Origin: Halalkalibacter okhensis
GTDB taxonomy: Bacteria > Bacillota > Bacilli > Bacillales > Bacillaceae_D
Length of the DNA: 64,000 bases
NCBI RefSeq assembly: GCF_000787375.1
Contig: NZ_JRJU01000005.1
Location: forward strand, 102,115-166,114
Direction: 5' to 3'
Shown here: one piece after another, positions 27,497 through 37,758 of the stretch
Layout of the letters: the number at the start of each line of letters is the position of its first letter
How positions within the stretch are numbered: the stretch's first letter is position 1
The notes under the pieces: generated by a model
The model's database searches: none
What the model was told of the DNA's origin: nothing
Seen by the model: only the letters and a program-made list of their open reading frames with translations
Made by a program: the position numbers and the translations under genes

Positions 27497-29428
27497 CTAC
27501 TTCCTAGCCTCTACCTTCATCTGCTCTACAAACTCCTCCAAAGAAGTCGATGCAGAATCTTGCTCTCCATACTTACGAATGTTCACCGCTTTTGCTTCCA
27601 TTTCCTTATCACCTAAAACAAGCATATAAGGAATTTTTTGCATTTGTGCTTCACGGATCTTGTATCCTAACTTTTCATCACGCTCATCAATTTCTACTCG
27701 AACTCCAACCGCTTGAAGCTCTTCTTGTACCTTCTTCGCATAATCAAGATGAACATCATTAGATACAGGAATGATTTGTGTTTGAACGGGAGCTAACCAA
27801 GTCGGGAATGCCCCTTTGTACTCTTCAAGTAAGAACGCAACAAAACGCTCCATTGTTGATACAACCCCACGGTGAACAACAACTGGACGATGTTGCTGTC
27901 CATCTTCTCCAACATAAGTTAAATCAAAACGCTCCGGTAATAAGAAGTCTAACTGAACCGTTGACAATGTTTCTTCTTTTCCAAGTGCTGTTTTCACTTG
28001 AACATCAAGCTTCGGACCATAGAATGCCGCTTCTCCTTCTGCTTCGAAGTACTCAATTCCTTCAAGCTCATTCATCGCATCTTTTAGCATGCTTTGTGCT
28101 TTGTTCCACATCTCATCATCATCAAAATATTTTTCCGTATCTTCTGGGTCACGATACGAAAGACGGAATTTATATTTATCAATACCGAAGTCTTTGTAAA
28201 CTTCTTGAATAAGGCGTACAACACGTAAAAACTCTTCTTTAATTTGATCCGGACGACAGAAGATGTGTGCATCATTTAACGTCATTCCACGGACACGCTG
28301 AAGTCCGGAAACAGCACCAGACATTTCATAACGATGCATCATCCCTAGTTCAGCAATACGAAGGGGCAGTTGGCGGTAACTTCTCATCTCCTGCTTGTAC
28401 ACCATCATATGATGAGGGCAGTTCATCGGACGCAAGACAAACTCTTCATTATCGCGTTCCATAACTGGGAACATATCATCTTTATAATGATCCCAGTGTC
28501 CAGAAGTTTTATAAAGCTCAGAGCTTCCTAAAATCGGTGTGTAGACGTGCTGATAACCAAGTCGTTCTTCTTTATCCACGATGTAACGTTCAATGATGCG
28601 ACGAACCGTTGCCCCTTTAGGTAACCATAGTGGCAAACCTTGTCCTACTTTTTGTGATAATGCAAAGATTCCAAGCTCTTTTCCTAGTTTACGGTGATCG
28701 CGTTCTTTCGCTTCTTCAAGCAAGCGAAGGTGTTCTTTCAAGTCCTCTTTGTTAAAGAACGCTGTTCCGTAAATCCGCTGAAGCATTTTGTTTTTGCTAT
28801 CGCCACGCCAATAAGCACCCGCTAAGCTTAAAAGCTTAAATTCTTTAATTTTATTTGTTGATGGGATGTGTATTCCGCGACAAAGATCAAAGAATTCACC
28901 TTGCTCATAAATCGTTAGCATTTCCCCTTCAGGAATCGCTTCAATGAGCTCTAACTTGTACTCATCACCGATTTCTTTGTATTTTTGAATGGCTTCTTCT
29001 CGTGTTACTTCAATCCGTTTCACTTCAAGATTTTCTGAGATAATACGCTTCATTTCCTTTTCAATCTTTGGAAGATCTTCAGGTGTTAGTGATTCCTCTG
29101 AATCAATATCATAATAGAACCCGCCTTCAATGACAGGGCCAACACCTAATTTCACGTCTTTGTATAGACGTTTGATTGCTTGAGCCATAACATGAGCTGT
29201 ACTATGACGAACGATTTCTAATGCCTCATCAGAATCAGGTGTCACAATAGCGATCTCACCATCCTCTGTAATAGGCGTACGTAAATCAATCAAAGTATCA
29301 TTTAATTTTCCAGCAAGTGCCTTCTTTTTTAAGCCAGGACTAATCGATGCTGCAATATCTTCTGTTGTCGTTCCACTTGGAAACTCCTTGATGGCACCAT
29401 CTGGAAACGTAATTTTAACTTCAGCCAT
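27497..29428 (-). CDS. thrS: Threonyl-tRNA synthetase
   Basis: The 643-residue enzyme charges tRNA-Thr. It has the N-terminal TGS domain ([20 protein letters not shown]), the editing domain with zinc-site [10 protein letters not shown] and later CRGIHIPST, the class II core with motif 2 [20 protein letters not shown] and motif 3 [19 protein letters not shown], and the anticodon-binding domain ([10 protein letters not shown] to [18 protein letters not shown]). ATG follows AAGGAGTGG. A T-box leader precedes it. Confidence 0.97.
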   Translation of the reverse strand: MAEVKITFPDGAIKEFPSGTTTEDIAASISPGLKKKALAGKLNDTLIDLRTPITEDGEIAIVTPDSDEALEIVRHSTAHVMAQAIKRLYKDVKLGVGPVIEGGFYYDIDSEESLTPEDLPKIEKEMKRIISENLEVKRIEVTREEAIQKYKEIGDEYKLELIEAIPEGEMLTIYEQGEFFDLCRGIHIPSTNKIKEFKLLSLAGAYWRGDSKNKMLQRIYGTAFFNKEDLKEHLRLLEEAKERDHRKLGKELGIFALSQKVGQGLPLWLPKGATVRRIIERYIVDKEERLGYQHVYTPILGSSELYKTSGHWDHYKDDMFPVMERDNEEFVLRPMNCPHHMMVYKQEMRSYRQLPLRIAELGMMHRYEMSGAVSGLQRVRGMTLNDAHIFCRPDQIKEEFLRVVRLIQEVYKDFGIDKYKFRLSYRDPEDTEKYFDDDEMWNKAQSMLKDAMNELEGIEYFEAEGEAAFYGPKLDVQVKTALGKEETLSTVQLDFLLPERFDLTYVGEDGQQHRPVVVHRGVVSTMERFVAFLLEEYKGAFPTWLAPVQTQIIPVSNDVHLDYAKKVQEELQAVGVRVEIDERDEKLGYKIREAQMQKIPYMLVLGDKEMEAKAVNIRKYGEQDSASTSLEEFVEQMKVEARK

Positions 29429-29454
29429 ACTTGTCCACTCCTTCTAATCTGAAT

Positions 29455-29740
29455 AAAATAAAAAAACACCCATCCCTCCATACAGAAGGGACGAGTGTAG
29501 TTCGTGGTTCCACCCTTGTTTAAGATCGCCTCGTTTCACAAAGAAACAAAACCATTCTCCTCAAGATACAAAATAACGGTTGTTACCGGCTCCAGATAAT
29601 CCACTTGTGTGTTTCCCTGTCGCAGTTCAGAGGTGGTAAGAACGTTATTCTAGTTAGGAAGCTCTCAGCAAATGCTTCCCTCTCTGAAAACCGATACAAC
29701 GTCTCATGTCCTCATCAAGACTCTTACTTGTTAGACTATG
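29455..29740 (-). promoter_or_regulatory. T-box leader of thrS, ACC (Thr) specifier
   Basis: AAGGGTGGAACCACG at about 29502-29516 on the minus strand is the T-box sequence. The terminator ACACTCGTCCCTTC/GGAGGGATGGGTGT with T-run follows at 29458-29497. The base of stem I pairs TTCAGAG (about 29690) with CTCTGAA (about 29628). The specifier loop before the latter carries TTACCA, placing an ACC threonine codon at 29637-29635. Confidence 0.88.
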
Positions 29741-29749
29741 ATATGTAGT

Positions 29750-29778
29750 ATTATAGGGAGCCTTAATTAGAAAATCAA
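29750..29778 (-). promoter_or_regulatory. SigA promoter of the thrS leader
   Basis: TTGATT (29778-29773), a 17-base spacer and TATAAT (29755-29750) on the minus strand, just before stem I. Confidence 0.75.
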
Positions 29779-29821
29779 GTAGCATTTAAAAATCGATCCA
29801 ACAACCGTTCTTTTTTTGAAG

Positions 29822-30682
29822 TTAGCTCCATTCTTTATCGTAGGCTTTTAACGGATACAGCTTCATTCTCTCTTGGAAAATTGCTTGAATGGATAAAATC
29901 ACCCCATGATCAGGATCGTCTGAGAAAACATGAACAAGCCGTGGCACCATACTTACTAAAGGACTAATAACCATATCCTCTATATCGACTTCTTGTTCAA
30001 AAACAAGGTCATCCTGAAGATGAAACAACAATTCTTCTCTTGTCATTCTCCGAAAATGTTCATCATAGAACGTAAAAGTTTCATCGTGGACAATGTAAAC
30101 CATTTCTAGCTTCGGACGCTTAAATTGCACAAATTGGCGAAAGTCTTCAATCATATTTTGATACTCTTGCTCAAGCATATACTCATCAATGGCCATTTCC
30201 ACACAATCAATTAAGACTTCCCCATAATCTCGTAATCGGAATGTGAGAAACGGTTCATAATAAAAGGTCGTATCTTCTTCCAAATGATTCGAGAATGCCT
30301 GATAAATAAATTCTCTTCGATTGAAGAACGATTTCATTTGAGGTAGATCGTTACGATCACCTTCTAATATAGACCTAGCAATGGTGAGAATCTGTTCTTG
30401 CTCTTCCTCATCTTGAAAATAAAACATGGTTTCAATAATATCTAACAACCACTCATCTTCTTTTGTACTAATAACATAATCGGTTAACACAGAAGCAAGC
30501 AAAGGATGAAACGAATCATAAAAGTCAATATGTTTGTGTTCATAGTTGAGAATAATCGTATCTTCCCCTTCTGCTCTCACGGCTCCACCTAAGCCGTACT
30601 CAGCGTACTTCTGGATATACGCTGTCAGCTGATGATACAGCTGCTTGCAATCATAGCTTTCTTCAAAATGGATTGCTATCAA
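29822..30682 (-). CDS. ytxC: Putative sporulation protein YtxC
   Basis: A 286-residue acidic protein without membrane spans. Its position before thrS and segments such as SRTKEDEWLLDI-like ISTKEDEWLL, RREFIYQAFSNHLEE and DCVEMAIDEYMLEQEYQNMIEDF match the YtxC family found in spore formers. Biochemical function is unknown. The start MIAIHFEESYDC follows a GGGGGAG site. Confidence 0.78.
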   Translation of the reverse strand: MIAIHFEESYDCKQLYHQLTAYIQKYAEYGLGGAVRAEGEDTIILNYEHKHIDFYDSFHPLLASVLTDYVISTKEDEWLLDIIETMFYFQDEEEQEQILTIARSILEGDRNDLPQMKSFFNRREFIYQAFSNHLEEDTTFYYEPFLTFRLRDYGEVLIDCVEMAIDEYMLEQEYQNMIEDFRQFVQFKRPKLEMVYIVHDETFTFYDEHFRRMTREELLFHLQDDLVFEQEVDIEDMVISPLVSMVPRLVHVFSDDPDHGVILSIQAIFQERMKLYPLKAYDKEWS

Positions 30683-30872
30683 CGCTTACTCCCCCTTACA
30701 TATAACGAACACCTCTATGTGAACATCATCTTTTTCGTCATTTCAGACAGGCTCTACTTCATCCTATGTTCAGATTAGAAAAACATGATTAGAAAATTCA
30801 TAATGAAGAACCGTTTTCTCCCCTCACACCGTAAATATAATGGTACTCTTTTATGCTACCTTCTAAAAACGC

Positions 30873-30910
30873 AAAAAAAGAACCTGACACAAACGGTCAG
30901 ATTCTTTTTT
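30873..30910 (-). terminator. Intrinsic terminator of mqnC
   Basis: GAATCTGAC pairs with GTCAGGTTC on the minus strand, followed by seven T. The rest of the 239-bp gap up to ytxC shows no gene or clear promoter. Confidence 0.8.
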
Positions 30911-30921
30911 AGTAAAACTCT

Positions 30922-32034
30922 TTAGTTTTGCATAATAAAGTCTTTTGCTGCTGTTTCCTTCTCATCAAACACACGCAAAATATTGTATTTTGTATCACGT
31001 TGCGCTGGAATTTTCCCTGCTTCGCGAATTAAACGTAGTATTTCATTTGTGTTTACTTTATGTGTAGTACCTGCAGCCGAAACAACATTTTCTTCCATCA
31101 TCGTACTACCAAAATCATTGCAACCATACTGAAGTGATAACTTCCCTACCTCTGGGCCCATCGTTACCCAAGATGACTGGAAATTTGGAATGTTATCAAG
31201 AAACAGCCTTGAGATAGCAACATTTTTCAAATAGTCGCGAGATGTGAGTTTTTTCGTTTTATACATTCCTGTGTTCTCCGGTTGGAAAAGCCACGAAATG
31301 AAGGCCGTGAAGCATTCCGTTTCATCTTGTGCATCCCGAATGCGTTGAAGGTGCAATGCACGCTCTTCAAATGATTCACCAAACCCAATAACCATCGTAG
31401 CGGACCCATGCATGCCAACACGTTTGGAAGCTTTCATCGCCTCAATCCATTGCTCCCACGTAATCTTCAAACGACTAACACGAAGGCGGGTTTCCTCTGT
31501 TAAGATTTCTGCTCCACCGCCAGGCATGCTATCAAGACCTGCTTCGTGTAATTGTCGTAAGACTTCTTCAACAGAAAGATCAGATACTTCAGCAATTTTC
31601 CATATCTCTGCAGGAGAAAATGAATGCATCCAAATATCAGGAAAACGTCGTTTAATGTCACGTAATAAATCGGTATAATAACTAAGTGGCAAATTAGGAT
31701 TCGTTCCACCTTGCATAAGAATTTCTGTCCCATCCACATCTAGCGTTTCTTGTATTTTCTTGAAAATTTCCTCATCTTCAAGAACATATCCTTCCTTATG
31801 CCCTGGAGCACGATAAAAAGCACAAAAACGACAATACGTATCGCAGAAATTTGTATAGTTAACATTACGTCCAATTACAAAAGTAGTTACAGGTTCTGGG
31901 TGCCATTTCAACATAATTTGATTGGCTGCTTCCCCCATTTTTTCAACCTCGTCACTCTCATATAGAGCAACTACATCGTCCATCGACAATCGTTCACCAT
32001 TCACGGCACGTTCTAATATAGCATCAATGCTCAT
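30922..32034 (-). CDS. mqnC: Cyclic dehypoxanthinyl futalosine synthase (radical SAM)
   Basis: MqnC cyclises dehypoxanthine futalosine in the futalosine route to menaquinone. The 370-residue protein has the radical-SAM cluster CDTYCRFC (about residues 63-70), the SAM-binding region with LMQGGTNPNLPLSYY, MHSFSPAEI and GLDSMPGGGAEIL, and the C-terminal GSTMMEENVVSAAGT shared with MqnE/CofH relatives. The GTEILMQGGTNP and GGGAEI blocks favour MqnC over MqnE. The other mqn genes are not in the window. It stands between ytxC and dnaI. Confidence 0.88.
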   Translation of the reverse strand: MSIDAILERAVNGERLSMDDVVALYESDEVEKMGEAANQIMLKWHPEPVTTFVIGRNVNYTNFCDTYCRFCAFYRAPGHKEGYVLEDEEIFKKIQETLDVDGTEILMQGGTNPNLPLSYYTDLLRDIKRRFPDIWMHSFSPAEIWKIAEVSDLSVEEVLRQLHEAGLDSMPGGGAEILTEETRLRVSRLKITWEQWIEAMKASKRVGMHGSATMVIGFGESFEERALHLQRIRDAQDETECFTAFISWLFQPENTGMYKTKKLTSRDYLKNVAISRLFLDNIPNFQSSWVTMGPEVGKLSLQYGCNDFGSTMMEENVVSAAGTTHKVNTNEILRLIREAGKIPAQRDTKYNILRVFDEKETAAKDFIMQN

Positions 32035-32135
32035 GTTGTACCTCCGAATCTCTCAATATAGGATACTGTTATCCTACCATAGTTAAGCTCAGGCGCAAAG
32101 TAAGGACTCTCCTATTGGAAGAAACTTCAACTATT

Positions 32136-33062
32136 TTATCTAGCTCGCCGATTCGCTCCTTCAACTCGGACAAAAGATGTAAAATGCTTAATACGTTCCA
32201 TAATTCGCTTTGCTTTTAATTCTTCAATTCCGCCGCGCTCTGAATAAGCCAGATGCTCTTCAAGTTCATCATAGTCATAATTGGATGTGAACAATGTAGG
32301 TAAATTCTCAAGCATTCGATGCTGCAAAATCGCCCCTAACACATCGTCTCTAATCCATGCAGAAATTGATTCAGCTCCAATATCATCAAGAATAAGAACT
32401 TGAGCTCGTTTCACCATATCTAGCTTCTCTTGAAATGTACCGTCCCCAATCGATTGCTTCATCTCCCGAAAGAAATCAGGCGTATAAACAATAAAGGATT
32501 CTATTTCTCTCTCTCTAAGTTCATTTGCTATTGCACCCATTAAATGTGTCTTCCCTACCCCAAATCGTCCGTAAAAGTACAACCCTTGGCCATCTTCACC
32601 CGGTCTAGCATTTACTGCAAATGCTAATGCTTTCCGGCTCGCCTCTTCACGCTCTCGATCAAGGTCAAGTTCATCAAATGTTGCGGTTAGAATATCCTTT
32701 GGAACGTAAAGTGATTTCATTAGTTGACGTTGTTTCTTCGCACTTTCCGCTTGTTTCTTTAAAGAGCAAGAATGATATTCTAAATCAATCGCCTGACGAG
32801 CAAAAATGAGTTCAGGCTTATACCCTTGCATCATATTTGGACAGGCTGCTAAGCCAGGACAACTTTCACAGTTATTTCGTTCATTTTTGAACTCATAAAG
32901 CTTAATCAATCCTTGATCGATCGTTTCATCGGTAACGGGCATGTTTTCTATTGCGCTTTTTACAAGTGGATCAGCAAGCAAAGATTTTCTCGCATTCGCT
33001 AGTCGTTGCTCGATATTTTTGTCTTTCGACCATTGTTTTAAAGCTGACTGAATGGACTCCAT
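32136..33062 (-). CDS. dnaI: Primosomal protein DnaI, helicase loader
   Basis: DnaI loads the replicative helicase DnaC with DnaB. The 308-residue protein has an N-terminal zinc-binding domain (CESCPGLAACPN, about residues 64-75) and a C-terminal AAA+ ATPase with Walker A GRFGVGKTHLMGAI (about 168), Walker B QVLILDDIGAE and sensor FTSNYDYDELEEHL. It begins three bases after the dnaB stop, so the two are coupled. Confidence 0.96.
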   Translation of the reverse strand: MESIQSALKQWSKDKNIEQRLANARKSLLADPLVKSAIENMPVTDETIDQGLIKLYEFKNERNNCESCPGLAACPNMMQGYKPELIFARQAIDLEYHSCSLKKQAESAKKQRQLMKSLYVPKDILTATFDELDLDREREEASRKALAFAVNARPGEDGQGLYFYGRFGVGKTHLMGAIANELREREIESFIVYTPDFFREMKQSIGDGTFQEKLDMVKRAQVLILDDIGAESISAWIRDDVLGAILQHRMLENLPTLFTSNYDYDELEEHLAYSERGGIEELKAKRIMERIKHFTSFVRVEGANRRAR

Positions 33063-33065
33063 ACC

Positions 33066-34526
33066 TTAGATCCCTCCTTTCTGAGTTTTGTTCTTCCTTA
33101 GATTCTCTAGCATTTCTTCAAAGCTCTGTTCATCATTTTTACGGTCTGCATTCACGTTTTCTTTCGATGGATTTGTCGATTGCTCGACTTGTTCTTGTTT
33201 TACTTTATCATCAACCAACCATTTAGGCAGTTTATCTCGCTTTTGCATCTGCCTTTTTTGACTAGGTCGTTTCTTTGCTTGTGACTGAGTTCGTTTCTGA
33301 TTAGAAGCCTCAGTCGTTTTACGTCGTTCTAGCAAGGCAAGCTGCATAGCTTCTTTCACATTTTTCACTTTCTTTCTTGACCAATGACCCGCAACTTTAT
33401 CAACCAGCGCTTTAGACAATTTCATGTCTTGGCTATATAACATAAAATCCAATAAGACATTCGTCACTCCGGGAAGCAACTGGTGATCAATAATTAATGA
33501 TTCAATAATTTTCACATCAGCCGCCGCTACTTTACCACCGTTGGAACGAATCTCAAGTAACTCCAATGGGGAGATGGTCTCATAAAATTTAATCGTTCGT
33601 TCTTCTTCAGTTTGTGGTTCTTTCCCGGCCATTGTCTGTTGATTAAGTGGCTGCTTTTGCATCCCTATTCCTGGCGGTTCATTGCCGTGCTCCACCTTGT
33701 ACCATTCTTGTGCCTTTTTCCTTAGTTCAAGTAAATCTAATTTTTCATCGTGCAGTAGCGCTTGTTGTACGATGCTGCTCATTTCAAGAGGTTCAATTTT
33801 ATAAACAAACGCTAGCCTACTGATTGTTTTTCTTACATCACTCGTTAAGATCTCTTCTGGCACAATAAAAGTCGATAAACTTTTCTCAAGTAGATCAAAG
33901 TCGAATTGATTAAAGATCATTTCATTTTGATCATTTATAGAAAGAAGCTCTTTTTCTTTATTCATTTTTAACGCATTACTCGTTTCAGACTGAAGATTGG
34001 TAACCATTTCGGAGTGATGCAAAGAGACATAAACTTCATCAAATGCATACGTCATTTCCGTATATTGGTCATGGTCGATCTTATCTATGGTAAAACGATC
34101 GCGAAGTACCCGGTAATGAGACTTACCAAGCCGATTAAAGAGATACACACTTAACACATCGTTCTCAAAAAATTGTTTTGGCGTCATCGGAGGTTGCAAC
34201 TCATATAAATACGTTGCCCCTCCCTCCTCATCCTTACGCTTATAGGTTTTCAAAAGGCCAATTCCTTCAAGCTTCTTCCGTTCCTCGTAAATAACTTCGA
34301 GTGAGACACCTAATAACAGCATCAATTGTCTGTGGGTCAATTCATCGCTCCAATACTGATCCTTCTCAAGCTGAGAAAGCAACGTTACGTATACGCTATG
34401 AGCTAAAGCGCCAGTCAGTGGTTGATAAAGCAATGCTAGTGTCTGTCTATCCATCTCTGTTATATAATTGCTTGTCCGCACAGAAAAACGATCAACTGGC
34501 AAAAGTTCTTTCCAATGCCATGTCAT
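33066..34526 (-). CDS. dnaB: Replication initiation and membrane attachment protein DnaB
   Basis: Firmicutes DnaB (not the E. coli helicase) brings DnaI-helicase to origins and attaches DNA to the membrane. The 486-residue protein has an N-terminal winged-helix region (MTWHWKELLPVDRFSVRTSN to SVYVTLLSQ) and DnaD/DnaB_2-type repeats later (FYETISPLELLEIRSNGGKV), ending in a basic, low-complexity tail. I chose the ATG at 34526 behind GGTGAGG, not one seven codons upstream. It lies between nrdR and dnaI. Confidence 0.93.
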   Translation of the reverse strand: MTWHWKELLPVDRFSVRTSNYITEMDRQTLALLYQPLTGALAHSVYVTLLSQLEKDQYWSDELTHRQLMLLLGVSLEVIYEERKKLEGIGLLKTYKRKDEEGGATYLYELQPPMTPKQFFENDVLSVYLFNRLGKSHYRVLRDRFTIDKIDHDQYTEMTYAFDEVYVSLHHSEMVTNLQSETSNALKMNKEKELLSINDQNEMIFNQFDFDLLEKSLSTFIVPEEILTSDVRKTISRLAFVYKIEPLEMSSIVQQALLHDEKLDLLELRKKAQEWYKVEHGNEPPGIGMQKQPLNQQTMAGKEPQTEEERTIKFYETISPLELLEIRSNGGKVAAADVKIIESLIIDHQLLPGVTNVLLDFMLYSQDMKLSKALVDKVAGHWSRKKVKNVKEAMQLALLERRKTTEASNQKRTQSQAKKRPSQKRQMQKRDKLPKWLVDDKVKQEQVEQSTNPSKENVNADRKNDEQSFEEMLENLRKNKTQKGGI

Positions 34527-34564
34527 GTCCTCACCCCCAAAATACATCCAAAATGTTCCTCACG

Positions 34565-34599
34565 TAAAAAGAGCTTGTAGCGGTTACGCTTAAGCTCTC
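34565..34599 (-). terminator. Intrinsic terminator after nrdR
   Basis: On the minus strand AGAGCTTAAG-type arms pair across a 15-base loop and run into TTTTT. It lies directly after the nrdR stop and before dnaB, so dnaB-dnaI would need read-through or its own promoter. Confidence 0.6.
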
Positions 34600-35058
34600 T
34601 TATTCATTCTTATTCATTAGCTCCGTTAGTTCTTTTATAAATACATTTATATCCTTGAATTGACGGTACACTGAAGCAAATCGAACATAAGCAACATCAT
34701 CAATATCTGCTAACCTCTCCATGAGTAGCTCCCCTACGTCATGGCTATTCACTTCATTTTTCCCAAAGCCTCTAAGTTCTCTTTCTACACCATTAACAAT
34801 TTTTTCAAGTGTATCCAACGAAACAGGTCGCTTCTCACAGGCCCGTATTAATCCCCTTAAAATCTTCTCTCTTGAAAACTCTTGCCTCGTTCCATCTTTT
34901 TTCACGACAATTAGAGGAATTTCTTCGACCATTTCAAACGTCGTAAATCGATGACTGCATTCTTCACATTCTCTCCGACGACGAATAGAACGCCCTTCAT
35001 GACTTGGCCTTGAATCAAGCACTCGAGTTCCATTGTGATGACAAGCAGGACATAGCAT
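34600..35058 (-). CDS. nrdR: Transcriptional repressor NrdR
   Basis: NrdR senses dATP/ATP and represses ribonucleotide reductase genes. The 152-residue protein has the N-terminal zinc ribbon ([20 protein letters not shown] with CEECSHRF, four cysteines) and an ATP-cone domain ([20 protein letters not shown]). It lies upstream of dnaB as in B. subtilis (ytcG). Confidence 0.95.
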   Translation of the reverse strand: MLCPACHHNGTRVLDSRPSHEGRSIRRRRECEECSHRFTTFEMVEEIPLIVVKKDGTRQEFSREKILRGLIRACEKRPVSLDTLEKIVNGVERELRGFGKNEVNSHDVGELLMERLADIDDVAYVRFASVYRQFKDINVFIKELTELMNKNE

Positions 35059-35302
35059 TTGATCATCTCCACTTTCCGTATCGTACTAATTCGTTCAATT
35101 AAGTATCTTATTTTTATGATATAGAAAAAGTAGAAGTCTGACAAGAACTCTTATTTCAAGAGTTTATCATAACATAAAGATCCTTACGAAAGTGAATGAT
35201 CCAAAAAGAGGTTGACGTTAGTTTAACATCTATACTTAGTTAACACGAACTACTGTAGAATCTAGGGATAAGAAAGCTAAATATGACAACCTATTATTTC
35301 AA

Positions 35303-35683
35303 CTATGGTATTTTTAGTTTTGTTTTCTCAACTTTTATTGGCCCCATCCCTCTTGGCACTTCTATTACTTCACTTGATGTCGCATTGAATGATTCTGCGA
35401 TGTAAGTAACAGCCACAGTAGGATCAAGATCTCCACAAGTGTATACATCAATACTTGCATATCCATGCTCTGGAAAACTGTGAATCGTCAGATGGGATTG
35501 AGAAATAATAACAACCCCACTCACTCCTTGAGGCGCAAATTTATGAAAGGCTACCTCTCTTACTTCCGCTCCCGTTTTTAACGCTGCATCAACAAAAACC
35601 TGTTCAATCAAGCTCCTATTATTTAACTTGTTTGCGTTACATCCCCATAATTCTGCGATTACGTGGCGTCCCATTGTTTCCAA
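35303..35683 (-). CDS. speD: S-adenosylmethionine decarboxylase proenzyme
   Basis: Supplies decarboxylated SAM for spermidine synthesis. The 126-residue bacterial class 1B enzyme self-cleaves to make a pyruvoyl group; the cleavage region [20 protein letters not shown] (about residues 58-77) holds the catalytic serine, followed by [13 protein letters not shown]. Start [15 protein letters not shown] follows GGGGGAA. It lies between gapB and nrdR as in B. subtilis. The 244-bp gap after it has no clear terminator. Confidence 0.95.
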   Translation of the reverse strand: METMGRHVIAELWGCNANKLNNRSLIEQVFVDAALKTGAEVREVAFHKFAPQGVSGVVIISQSHLTIHSFPEHGYASIDVYTCGDLDPTVAVTYIAESFNATSSEVIEVPRGMGPIKVEKTKLKIP

Positions 35684-35840
35684 AATTTAATTCCCCCTTT
35701 ATAGAAAATTCACACTTTCTATTGCCTGTAGAAATGTTCGCTCGCACTGGGGACTGTTAGTTAATAACAATCATTACTTTTATGGTACACAAAAAAGTAG
35801 ACGCTATTCTTTTGTACTAATTACGCTGTAGAAACGCATA

Positions 35841-35886
35841 AAAAAAGGTACCTTCATGAGGAAAAAACGGCCTCAATAAGGTACCC
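35841..35886 (-). terminator. Intrinsic terminator of gapB
   Basis: GGTACCTTATTGAGG pairs with CCTCATGAAGGTACC on the minus strand, followed by seven T. Confidence 0.85.
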
Positions 35887-35899
35887 TAATCAAAATCAA

Positions 35900-36934
35900 T
35901 TATGAAGCTGAATGAATTTGATTTGTTTCGTTTAATTGTTTGGCAACAAGATTCATCAAATCTACCACCCTACATGAATACCCCCACTCATTATCATACC
36001 AAGCAAGGACTTTAATTTGTCTGTCATTCATCACCATCGTTGATAAGCCATCAATAATAGACGATTGTTCATCCCCATTAAAATCGACTGATACAAGCGG
36101 ATCCTTAGTAAATCCTAAAATCCCTCTTAACGAATTTTTCGAAGCCTTTTCAAGTACTTCATTTACTTCTTCTACCGATGCATCTTTCTTTACATTTACG
36201 ACTAAATCAACTAAAGATACATTTGGCGTTGGGACTCGTAACGCCATACCATTTAATTTCCCTTCTAATTGTGGAAGGACTTTAGCAATGGCTTTTGCTG
36301 CCCCAGTCGATGTTGGGATGATTGATTGACCGCACGCTCTCGCTCTCCGTAAATCTTTATGAGGGTTATCGATGTTCTTCTGATCATTCGTATAGGCATG
36401 CACTGTTGTCATAAGTCCGCTCTCAATACCGAACGCTTCATCTAGAACTTTCGCCACTGGAGCCAAACAATTCGTCGTACACGATGCATTGGAAATAATA
36501 TGATGTTCCGTGTTGATGTAATCTCTTTCATTCACACCCATTACAATCGTGATATCTTCATCCTTTCCTGGAGCTGTAATCAACACTTTTTTTGCTCCTG
36601 CTTCCAAATGATAACCAGCCGTCTCTTGCGTTTTGAATTTCCCTGTTGCCTCAATAACAATGTCGACGCCAAGCTCTGTCCACGGAAGGTCTCTTGGATC
36701 ACGAGATTGCAGAAGCTTAATTTCTTTTCCGTCCACTAGCAAAGCATCATTTTTGGCCTCTACTGACAAATTATACTTCCCATGAATTGTGTCATACTTT
36801 ATTAAATGAGCTAACGTCTCAGCTGGGTAACTAGCATTTATCGCTACAATTTCTACTTTTTTATCATTCATTGCTTTTCTAAATACCATTCTCCCTATAC
36901 GTCCAAAGCCATTTATAGCAACTCTCTTTTTCAT
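35900..36934 (-). CDS. gapB: Glyceraldehyde-3-phosphate dehydrogenase, gluconeogenic GapB type
   Basis: Converts glyceraldehyde-3-phosphate and 1,3-bisphosphoglycerate; GapB of Bacillus prefers NADP and works in gluconeogenesis. The 344-residue protein has the Rossmann start VAINGFGRIGRMVFR, the catalytic cysteine in SNASCTTNCLAP (about residue 152), TVHAYTNDQ and WYDNEWGYS. Neighbours speD and coaE and the MKKRVAINGF start support GapB over the glycolytic GapA. ATG follows AGGAGGAG. Confidence 0.9.
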   Translation of the reverse strand: MKKRVAINGFGRIGRMVFRKAMNDKKVEIVAINASYPAETLAHLIKYDTIHGKYNLSVEAKNDALLVDGKEIKLLQSRDPRDLPWTELGVDIVIEATGKFKTQETAGYHLEAGAKKVLITAPGKDEDITIVMGVNERDYINTEHHIISNASCTTNCLAPVAKVLDEAFGIESGLMTTVHAYTNDQKNIDNPHKDLRRARACGQSIIPTSTGAAKAIAKVLPQLEGKLNGMALRVPTPNVSLVDLVVNVKKDASVEEVNEVLEKASKNSLRGILGFTKDPLVSVDFNGDEQSSIIDGLSTMVMNDRQIKVLAWYDNEWGYSCRVVDLMNLVAKQLNETNQIHSAS

Positions 36935-37040
36935 TAGAATAACTCCTCCTCATAATAACGTTATACTCTCGTCTGTTTATCTCACAAATAGTATAACACA
37001 TTAAAACTTAAAGGACATTATTAAAATCATAAAAAATAAA

Positions 37041-37083
37041 AAAAGGCTGTCACAAAGATCCGTTCTATGACCTTTGTGACAGC
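37041..37083 (-). terminator. Intrinsic terminator of coaE
   Basis: GGCTGTCACAAAG pairs with CTTTGTGACAGCC on the minus strand, followed by seven T. The stem begins inside the coaE stop codon. Confidence 0.85.
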
Positions 37084-37680
37084 CTAATGTGTCATTGTCC
37101 ATTCTTTCAATATATTCTCTAATTGCCTTTTCGTCTCTTCTACTGTTGAGGAATTATCAATGATCGCATCCGCTCGAGCTCGCTTCTTTTTTAATGGCAT
37201 TTGTGAAGCAATCCTAAGTTTAGCATCCTTTTCTCCCGCCTTATCTCGTTCCATCAGCCTCTTTAACTGGGTCCATTCATCAACATAGACCAGCAATACT
37301 TTATCCACTAAATGAAACAAATCACTCTCAAATAGGAGTGGAATATCAAAGACAATGGTTTTTTCGCCAGCTTCAACATATTTCTCCTTTAATTCATTCA
37401 TTCGATCGCGGACAGCAGGGTGAACAATTTGATTCAAGACTTCACGTTCTTTAGGATGTTCAAAAATAATCTCCCCTAGCTTCTTCCTTGCAAGCGTTCC
37501 ATCTTCATTGATGACACTTTGTCCGAAGTGCTCACTAATTAATTGTAGAGCCTTCGTTCCAGGCTCTACAACTTCACGAGAAATTTGATCTGCGTCAATG
37601 ACAGGGATACCTTTTCCCTTTATAAGTAAACTGACAGTTGACTTGCCGCTTGCAATTCCCCCGGTTAATCCAATTAACAT
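37084..37680 (-). CDS. coaE: Dephospho-CoA kinase
   Basis: Last step of coenzyme A synthesis. The 198-residue P-loop kinase starts MLIGLTGGIASGKSTVSLLI, with VIDADQISREVV, HPAVRDRM and FDIPLLFES following. I use the ATG at 37680, eight bases after AAGGAG. It lies in the polA-mutM-ytaF-coaE series, all on the minus strand and closely spaced. Confidence 0.95.
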   Translation of the reverse strand: MLIGLTGGIASGKSTVSLLIKGKGIPVIDADQISREVVEPGTKALQLISEHFGQSVINEDGTLARKKLGEIIFEHPKEREVLNQIVHPAVRDRMNELKEKYVEAGEKTIVFDIPLLFESDLFHLVDKVLLVYVDEWTQLKRLMERDKAGEKDAKLRIASQMPLKKKRARADAIIDNSSTVEETKRQLENILKEWTMTH

Positions 37681-37758
37681 TGATAAACTCTCCTTCACCC
37701 ATATCCGCTCAAAAGAAAAGTCACTTAAGAGCGAACGTTACACAGTTGATAATAAACT

